A stretch of DNA of 64,000 bases, from positions 13,684-77,683 of the forward strand of contig JACJWX010000014.1 of NCBI GenBank assembly GCA_020636905.1. The letters are read 5' to 3'. A program made the position numbers and the translations under genes. Within the stretch, counting starts at the first letter, position 1, and each line of letters begins with the position of its first letter. Shown piece by piece: positions 58,174 to 64,000 of this stretch. Source of the DNA: Actinomycetota bacterium. Lineage in GTDB: Bacteria > Actinomycetota > Thermoleophilia > Miltoncostaeales > Miltoncostaeaceae. The notes beneath the pieces were generated by a model, which did not search any database, was not told the DNA's origin, and saw only the letters and a program-made list of their open reading frames with translations.

Positions 58174-61100
58174 ATGGACACCGGGAACCCGGCGCAGCGC
58201 GAGCCCACACTCCGCAGCGACGCTCTGCGCGTCAACCTGCGCCGCACCAGCGTCGGGGTGCAGATCCCCGAAGCACACCGGGTCCTCCTGGACGTGGTGG
58301 CTGATTGGACCAGCCTCCAGGAGCGAACCGAGGAAATGCTCCGGGAGATCCATCACCGCTTCGTCGGGTGGCCGCAGGCGCTCGACGACCTGCATCGCAG
58401 GGCCATGGGCGACTTCGCCCGTTACGACGGTCATCTCCGCGGCGCCGAGGGCATCGCGGTGTTCTGTGAGCTGTACGCCAAAGTGGCCGTCGAGGCCCCG
58501 CCACCGGTTCGGGCCGATGCGGCCCGCCAGTGGCTGTACTACCTCACGCGCGTCGCCGCCGAGTCGTCCGATGACACACTCAGCCGCAATCTCGAGCCGG
58601 TGGGCGCAGCGGTAGGACGGTTCGGCGAGGTCCTCGGAGTAACGCCCGACCTGCTCGCCGAGATGTCACCGTACCTCCGCCGCTTCGCCGCGACACTGCA
58701 GCACCGGGGCGTCGTCGGCGCCCCGCTCGATGACGCGCTGAGGCTCCTCGCAGCGAGCCTGGAGGACGTGTACGTCGCATTCGGCGGGGGTGATGACCCG
58801 GCGGAGTGGCTCGCCGGACTCGGGCGAGCCGGCGAACCGCCTGAAGCGTTTGCCGCGATCACCCACGAGCGATTGGCGCGCCTGCTGGCACAGGTGCGCG
58901 GGCTCGACGGGACGTCCGACGCCGAGGCGCTGCTCGCGCTCCCCGACACGGGCGACCTGGCCCGCGCCCACATCGACGCCGCGCGGGACCTCGCGCGCGC
59001 CGCCGAGGGCGCCGCCGGACGGCTCGACGAGCTTCACTGGCTGCTGGAGATGGTGGGCCGGCCGCATCTCGCGGGGGTGCACGAGGTAGCGCTGCGACAG
59101 CTCACGCGCTGCTGGTCAGCCCTGATGGCGGAGGGCGAACCCGGCGCCCGTGCGGACGTCGCGCGGGAGGTGTTCGTGCTGCTCCGCCGCGCGATGTCGC
59201 AGTTCCCGCTGACGGTCCAGGGCCTGATCGAGCAGATCGGCCGGGATGCGATGGCCAGTGGCGACGGCGGGCTCGCCGAGGTGGTGGTGGGCGAGATACT
59301 CGCGACCGACTTCCAGTACCCCGAGTTCGGCGGGTTCACCCCCGAGTGGGACGTACGGGTGAATCCCGGCCATCTGGGGAGCATCCGCACGTATCTGCGT
59401 GTCATCGAGGCCGACCCGGTCCGAGCCCGGCCGCTGCTGGCGGGGTTGGTCGTGCACCTGCGCCTCGGCGGCGTGTTCATCAGCGACACGGACCTGTTCC
59501 AGAAGGACATTTCATCGCTGCTCGGGAGCGATGTCAGTCCCGTCTACCTCTACGCGAAGGAACTGCTGCGGCTGTTTCCCGCCTACCACAATGAGATCGG
59601 TGCGGAGGGGGTGTTGCGGGACGTCTCCACGCGGCTCGACGAACTGGAGGGCCGCCGCGACCACCTGTTCCACTTCCTGCGCAAGCAGTGCCATGTGGAG
59701 TGCAACTCGGAGATGGTCCCCTTCACCGAGGAGATCATTCGGTTCTGCGCCTTCGGCGACCCGGAGCCGCTGCGCGGCTACCTGCCCGAGGCGTTGTTCG
59801 CCGAACTGCAGGCCGAACCGGGACGCGAGCCCCTGCGCACCGTGTTCGACCGCCTCTCTGAGCGGGGGGTGCCCGTCGAGGAGCTGCTCTCGACCACAAC
59901 GGATGCCGTGACGTCCCATCTGGCGACGCTGCCCGGGTGCGACCCGACCGCCGTCGAGGAGGTCGACCTGCTGTTCCGCGTGCGATCGGAGATCGCCGAC
60001 AAGTACCGCCTCGACGGCGACGACGCGCTGCAGCGGCTGCGGGCGTTCCGACGGATCCCCCGCGAGCGGGTGGATCGCATCGAGGACGACCTCCAGGGCG
60101 GACGCTATGACGATGCTCTGGACGGACTTCTCGGCGCCCTCGAGTCGCTGCGGGAGATCATCCAGCGTCCGGGGCCGGTGGACGCGGCCGAAGACATCTA
60201 CCGCAAGCGGCACATCGCCGTCGGCATTCCCAGCATGTACGGCTCGTACCATGAGGAGCGGTTCGAGGCGATGGGGCTGAGCCTCCGGCTGGAGGCGTTC
60301 GCCACCGCGCTGGCCGAACGTGCGGTCGAGGATTCGGAACTCCTCCCCCTCACCGACGCGCGGATGCGACGCGTCGCCCGGTGGCTGCACCTGCTGATGC
60401 GCGCGTTGCGTGTCGACGGGTTCCGCGCGCAGGGCCTCGCCCATTGCGCGTCCATCCTGGACGAGGCCGTGGAATCCGGGGTGACCGACCGGCAGTACCT
60501 CAACGTGTTCTGGCTCGCGTCCCGGAACCTGGAGTCCGCCATCCAGGCGCGCATCCTCGCCGTGTACGAACAGCCCGCGCGCGTCATCGTCGGCCGGATG
60601 CTCGACCGTGGAGTCGTGGCGGGACCCGCCGGGGCGTCACGCGACGAGGCGATCCTGGCGATCACTGAGGGCCTGCTGCGGAATGTGATCGCGGAGAGTT
60701 TCGGGCTGCAGCGGCTCGACCAGCTCATCAGCCGCGTCCTCCACGCGATCGACGACCAGCTCCGCACGGCGCCACAGCGGAGGCTCACCGCGACGCCGCG
60801 GCGATCGCCGGCCCCCGACATCGTCCGCATCAGCGATGCGACCGAGACGTCCGCCGGCGTCGTCGCCCTCGGCAACAAGGGGTACATGCTGCGCCGCATG
60901 CGAGGCTTCGGCTTCCACGTCCCGGACGGCTTCGTGATCACCACCGCGACGGTGAGCGACCGTCTCGCAGGCGGGCCGGCGCCCGGTCCCGACACCGAGA
61001 CCGCCGCCCGGGTCGCCGCCGAGCTGCACCTGCTCGAGGAACGCACCGGGCGGCGCCTCGGCGATCCCCGGAAGCCGCTGCTGCTGTCGGTGCGGGGCGG

Positions 61101-62352
61101 AGCGCCGATCAGCATGCCGGGCATGCTCGAGACCTTTCTCAACGTCGGACTCAGCCTGCAGATCGCGGAGCAGGTGGCGACGAACCCGGATCGATCCTGG
61201 TCGGCCTGGGACGCGCACCGACGGCTGGCGCAGTTCTGGGGAATGAGCCACGGGCTCGGGCGGGATCTCTTCGAGGACGTGATCGCCGGCGCCAAGCGAC
61301 GCCACGGCGCATCGAAGAAAGCCCAGCTTCGGCCGGAGTGGATGCGCGAGGTGGCGCTCGGCTACCGAGCGGTCCTCGATGAGCACCGGGTCCCACTCAT
61401 CGAAGACCCCTTCGAGCAGCTGCTCACATGCATCGTGCTCGTTGCGCGCTCATGGGACAGCGAGGTGGCGCGCATCTACCGCGAGGAGGTGGGAATCGCC
61501 CACGAGTGGTCGACCGCGGTCATCGTGCAGGAGATGGTGTTCGGCAACCTCGGTCCCCGTTCCGGCTCAGGCGTGGTGCTCACCCGCCACCCCGTTTACG
61601 AGGGGCAGGGGGTCGAGCTCTACGGCGATTTCGTCGTGCAGGCGCAGGGCGAGGACGTGGTCGCCGGGCTCGTCGAGACCGTCCCGGTCAGCAACGCCCA
61701 GGCCCACGAGATGCCGACCGAGCCACCGGCGACCCTGGAACGGGACTTCCCCGAGATCTACGCGGGGATCCTCGAGATGGCGCAGACCCTCGTGATCGAC
61801 CGCGGGATGAATCATCAGGAGATCGAATTCACCTTCGAAGGCGAGCGATCCGAGGACCTCTTCGTACTCCAGACCCGCGACGCGGTCACGAGTGCGCCGG
61901 GCGTGGTCAGCGCATTCGTCCGCAGCCCCGAACTGGACGCCGCGCGTATCGCCGCGGGCATCGGGGTTGGCGGCGGCGCAATGAGCGGACGGGTCGCCCA
62001 CAGCCAGCAGGAACTCGACGAGCTCGCGGCCCGCTACCCCGGAGAACGCCGGATCCTGTTGCGCCGGGACACGGTTCCCGACGACATCCGGTTGATCCTG
62101 CAGGTCGACGGACTGGTGACCGCCATCGGTGGCGCCACCAGTCACGCCGCGGTCGCCGCGAAGCGGCTGGGCAAGGCCTGCGTGGTCGGGTGTCGATCCC
62201 TCGGCGTCGGCGGTCACGGAACGCCGGCCCGAATGGACGGCCGGGACATCCGCGCCGGCGACATGATCTCGATCAACGGTATCGACGGGTCGATCTACCT
62301 CGGGGCCCACCCGACGGTCGAGGTTCCGGTCCGTGGTCGCGCCCAGCAGTGA
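58174..62352 (+). CDS. Large dikinase-like protein (PPDK ATP-grasp and His domains, no PEP barrel)
   Basis: A 1392-residue protein. Residues ~1-890 are mostly helical and unrecognised. From ~899: GNKGYMLRRMRGFGFHVPDGFVITT, SVRGGAPISMPGMLETFLN and GSGVVLTRHPVYEGQGVEL form the PPDK-type ATP-grasp, with EIEFTFEGE and LQTRD. The mobile domain has Gly-Gly-x-Thr-Ser-His (His1324; IGGATSHAAVAAKRLGKACVVG). No C-terminal PEP/pyruvate barrel exists, so it cannot be an ordinary PPDK; the N-terminal domain likely presents another phosphate acceptor. Operonic with a divergent GAPDH. Confidence 0.85.
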   Translation: MDTGNPAQREPTLRSDALRVNLRRTSVGVQIPEAHRVLLDVVADWTSLQERTEEMLREIHHRFVGWPQALDDLHRRAMGDFARYDGHLRGAEGIAVFCELYAKVAVEAPPPVRADAARQWLYYLTRVAAESSDDTLSRNLEPVGAAVGRFGEVLGVTPDLLAEMSPYLRRFAATLQHRGVVGAPLDDALRLLAASLEDVYVAFGGGDDPAEWLAGLGRAGEPPEAFAAITHERLARLLAQVRGLDGTSDAEALLALPDTGDLARAHIDAARDLARAAEGAAGRLDELHWLLEMVGRPHLAGVHEVALRQLTRCWSALMAEGEPGARADVAREVFVLLRRAMSQFPLTVQGLIEQIGRDAMASGDGGLAEVVVGEILATDFQYPEFGGFTPEWDVRVNPGHLGSIRTYLRVIEADPVRARPLLAGLVVHLRLGGVFISDTDLFQKDISSLLGSDVSPVYLYAKELLRLFPAYHNEIGAEGVLRDVSTRLDELEGRRDHLFHFLRKQCHVECNSEMVPFTEEIIRFCAFGDPEPLRGYLPEALFAELQAEPGREPLRTVFDRLSERGVPVEELLSTTTDAVTSHLATLPGCDPTAVEEVDLLFRVRSEIADKYRLDGDDALQRLRAFRRIPRERVDRIEDDLQGGRYDDALDGLLGALESLREIIQRPGPVDAAEDIYRKRHIAVGIPSMYGSYHEERFEAMGLSLRLEAFATALAERAVEDSELLPLTDARMRRVARWLHLLMRALRVDGFRAQGLAHCASILDEAVESGVTDRQYLNVFWLASRNLESAIQARILAVYEQPARVIVGRMLDRGVVAGPAGASRDEAILAITEGLLRNVIAESFGLQRLDQLISRVLHAIDDQLRTAPQRRLTATPRRSPAPDIVRISDATETSAGVVALGNKGYMLRRMRGFGFHVPDGFVITTATVSDRLAGGPAPGPDTETAARVAAELHLLEERTGRRLGDPRKPLLLSVRGGAPISMPGMLETFLNVGLSLQIAEQVATNPDRSWSAWDAHRRLAQFWGMSHGLGRDLFEDVIAGAKRRHGASKKAQLRPEWMREVALGYRAVLDEHRVPLIEDPFEQLLTCIVLVARSWDSEVARIYREEVGIAHEWSTAVIVQEMVFGNLGPRSGSGVVLTRHPVYEGQGVELYGDFVVQAQGEDVVAGLVETVPVSNAQAHEMPTEPPATLERDFPEIYAGILEMAQTLVIDRGMNHQEIEFTFEGERSEDLFVLQTRDAVTSAPGVVSAFVRSPELDAARIAAGIGVGGGAMSGRVAHSQQELDELAARYPGERRILLRRDTVPDDIRLILQVDGLVTAIGGATSHAAVAAKRLGKACVVGCRSLGVGGHGTPARMDGRDIRAGDMISINGIDGSIYLGAHPTVEVPVRGRAQQ

Positions 62353-62388
62353 ACCGCCCCTTCCACGAACCCACAACTGGAGGCCGGC

Positions 62389-63651
62389 ATGAGGCATCCC
62401 GCCCATTCCAACCCGCTCGGGATCAACGGGCTCGGCCGCATCGGGAAGCTGACCGTGTGGCACCACGTCGCCCGACGCAGCTTCCCGCACCTCGTCGTCA
62501 ACCTCGGAAGGCAGGCCGGCCGGTCGCTCGAGGCGGTCTGTGACGTCATCCAGAACGATTCGACCTACGGCGACATGGATCGGTTCCTCTTCGGGGTGAG
62601 CGCGCCGCCCAGCGTGCGAATCGTCGACCGGGACCGGCGGCTGCTGGAGGTGGCGGGGACCCCGGTGACCGTGCTGCAGGACGCACGGAACCCCGCGGAG
62701 GTCGCCTGGCACGAGAACGGCGTGCGCGTGGTGGTCGACACGACCGGCGCCTTCGACGATCCCAGCCTCCCCGAGAACGCGCCCGGGGGGTCGCTGCGCG
62801 GGCACCTCGCGGCCGGGGTCGAAAAGGTCGTCTACAGCGCGGCGTTCAAGCGCTCGCGCGACGTCGATGCGATGCCGGACGATTGCGTGACGATCATCCA
62901 CGGGGTCAACCACGACGCCTACGATCCGAGCCGCCACCACCTGGTGTCGGCGGCCTCGTGCACCACGACCGCGCTCGCGCACATGGTCAAACCGCTGCTG
63001 GAGAGCATCGGGGCCTCAACCATCATGACCGCCTCCATGAGCACCGTCCACGCGGCCACCAACTCCCAGGCCGTACTCGACAACGTGCCGTCGGAGGGCG
63101 CGAAGGACCTCCGCCGCAACCGCAGCGTCCTCAACAGCATGGTGCTGACCTCCACGAGCGCCGCTCGCGCCCTGGAGGAGGTGCTGCCCGAGATCCGCGA
63201 GATCGGGTTCATGGCCGACTCGGTGCGGGTTCCACTCCCCACCGGTTCGCTGATCATCCTGAACATGACGTTCCAGACGCGCCTGGACGAGGCGGGCCGG
63301 CCCATTGTCGACCGCGAGGTGCTCAACGGCCGTTTCCGCTCCGCTGCGGAGGGCAGTCAGCGGGGCCTGCTGGTGTTCAGCGAGGCCCAGAACGTCACGC
63401 GCGACATCATCGGCGTGCGCGCCGCGGTCGTCATCGAGGGGGTCGAGACGCACACCCGCACGGGGTTCGTGGAGGTCGACATCGCGTCGCTCCCCGGCGT
63501 ACCGCCCGCCGTGCGCACCCAGCTCGGGGACGGGGGGATCCGGGTCCCCGTCACCCATGCGAAGGTGTTCGGCTGGTACGACAACGAGTACGGCAGCTAC
63601 ACCAACATGCTGGGCGAGGTGACCGACCACGTCGCCTCCGCGCTCATCTGA
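62389..63651 (+). CDS. Divergent glyceraldehyde-3-phosphate dehydrogenase-like enzyme
   Basis: A 420-residue NAD(P)-linked dehydrogenase, ~85 residues longer than classical GAPDH. INGLGRIGKLTVWHH binds the cofactor; catalytic Cys191 is in SAASCTTTALAHM, and His221 in MSTVHAATNSQ, 30 residues on rather than the usual 27. The C-terminal WYDNEYGSYTNML resembles the canonical WYDNEWGY. These changes suggest a specialised substrate or role. Starts 36 bases after the dikinase-like gene. Confidence 0.85.
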   Translation: MRHPAHSNPLGINGLGRIGKLTVWHHVARRSFPHLVVNLGRQAGRSLEAVCDVIQNDSTYGDMDRFLFGVSAPPSVRIVDRDRRLLEVAGTPVTVLQDARNPAEVAWHENGVRVVVDTTGAFDDPSLPENAPGGSLRGHLAAGVEKVVYSAAFKRSRDVDAMPDDCVTIIHGVNHDAYDPSRHHLVSAASCTTTALAHMVKPLLESIGASTIMTASMSTVHAATNSQAVLDNVPSEGAKDLRRNRSVLNSMVLTSTSAARALEEVLPEIREIGFMADSVRVPLPTGSLIILNMTFQTRLDEAGRPIVDREVLNGRFRSAAEGSQRGLLVFSEAQNVTRDIIGVRAAVVIEGVETHTRTGFVEVDIASLPGVPPAVRTQLGDGGIRVPVTHAKVFGWYDNEYGSYTNMLGEVTDHVASALI

Positions 63652-63677
63652 GCGGCGTATTGGGGACGATGCGAGTG

Positions 63678-63697
63678 GGGCCCGCCGGGGCGGGCCC
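63678..63697 (+). terminator. Hairpin terminator after the GAPDH-like gene
   Basis: GGGCCCGCC paired with GGCGGGCCC around two bases, 27 bases after the stop. Confidence 0.6.
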
Positions 63698-63965
63698 ATC
63701 GCGCTGAGGCTGATGCGGTCCACTCGAGCCTGAACTTCCCCACGATCTCCCGGTCCTGCGTTCCCGCATGCTGCCGTCTGCCGGGATCACATGTTCCGGT
63801 CGTGTGTGTTCCAGCATCGTCATGAAGGGGTCTCGGAATCGACGCGGTCGTCGATGAGGGACGGTCCCGGCGCGCGCCTGGTCGACGCCGGTACGGCGAC
63901 CTCTGCCCTGACGGAGTCCACGTCGTCCCGATCGGCGCGCTCGGGCCCCGAGTGTTCACAGAACG
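63698..63965. other. Non-coding end of window
   Basis: About 270 bases with no convincing gene. A minus-strand frame crosses it but overlaps the GAPDH end and has poor coding character. Confidence 0.5.
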
Positions 63966-63995
63966 ACGAACGCCGACCCGAGGGTCGGCGTTCGT
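63966..63995. terminator. Hairpin at the window edge
   Basis: ACGAACGCCGACCC (63966-63979) pairs with 63982-63995, a 14-bp stem with a tiny loop. Probably a terminator of a gene beyond the window on either strand. Confidence 0.5.
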
Positions 63996-64000
63996 TAATG

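Noticed and set aside
58174..62352. Annotation as ordinary pyruvate phosphate dikinase
   Set aside because: The PEP/pyruvate-binding barrel is absent and the N-terminal two-thirds are unrelated.
63597..63959. 120-residue minus-strand frame at the window end
   Set aside because: Overlaps the GAPDH-like gene end and a terminator hairpin; composition is not gene-like.
1..64000. CRISPR arrays, tRNAs, prophage or complete insertion sequences
   Set aside because: No regular direct-repeat arrays, tRNA-like TPsiC/CCA patterns, integrase or transposase genes were seen on reading both strands; small tRNAs could still be missed without a covariance search.

Overview
This is a GC-rich (roughly 70% by eye), tightly packed chromosomal segment of a free-living, motile actinobacterium. 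The evidence is the furA-katG pair, a LexA gene with Gram-positive-type SOS boxes (CGAAC-N4-GTTC), an rnpB gene, UppP, many GTG/TTG starts, stop/start overlaps of 1-17 bases, and several apparently leaderless genes whose -10 hexamer lies 6-7 bases before the start codon. Chemoreceptors and a PilZ protein imply flagellar or other motility. Gene content resembles deep-branching classes such as Thermoleophilia, but that placement is an impression, not a computed result. I see no CRISPR array, tRNA, complete insertion sequence, prophage or plasmid functions.

Layout. 1-5.5 kb: the end of an ABC exporter, two GT4 glycosyltransferases and two APH-fold kinases in one overlapping operon (surface glycan or glycolipid assembly). 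5.5-7.5 kb: a NarL-type two-component pair facing it. 7.7-10.3 kb: furA-katG peroxide defence. 10.7-19.2 kb: a chemoreceptor, small membrane proteins, an AlkZ-like protein, a DUF5718/phosphatase operon, cupin, CopC and a GGCT-fold protein, closed by a 230-bp imperfect palindrome. 19.5-23.4 kb: an FHA protein and feoABC (ferrous iron uptake). 23.4-28.5 kb: two dynamin-like GTPases and a second chemoreceptor. 28.6-33.2 kb: M29 aminopeptidase, metF, uppP, DUF1737 and metZ. 33.2-45.9 kb: exported proteins, PilZ, a methyltransferase, a PfkB kinase, a DMFase-like/PKD protein, an RTX-repeat protein, a flavin monooxygenase, a GCS2-like ligase, a Rossmann reductase, a lipoprotein and a GT-C glycosyltransferase. 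45.8-49.4 kb: MscS, DUF1385 and two pilin-like proteins on the minus strand. 49.6-55.7 kb: small zinc-ribbon and coiled-coil proteins, rhodanese/peroxiredoxin, GNAT, a MerR-like protein, rnpB and lexA. 55.8-58.0 kb: a small exported protein, then arsR, an ArsP-like permease and a thioredoxin-like protein. 58.2-63.7 kb: a 1392-residue dikinase-like protein and a divergent GAPDH.

The most unusual item is the last pair. The large protein has the ATP-grasp and phosphohistidine domains of pyruvate phosphate dikinase but no PEP/pyruvate barrel; about 890 residues of unrecognised sequence precede them, and a divergent GAPDH-like dehydrogenase follows 36 bp downstream. Also notable are an exact 18-nt sequence shared by the promoter regions of the two-component operon and of a distant exported-protein gene, the palindromic element whose two ends supply the stop codons of the reading frames on either side, and recurring promoter architectures (TANNCT -10 boxes next to the start codon; sigma-28-like motifs before both chemoreceptors and the PilZ gene).
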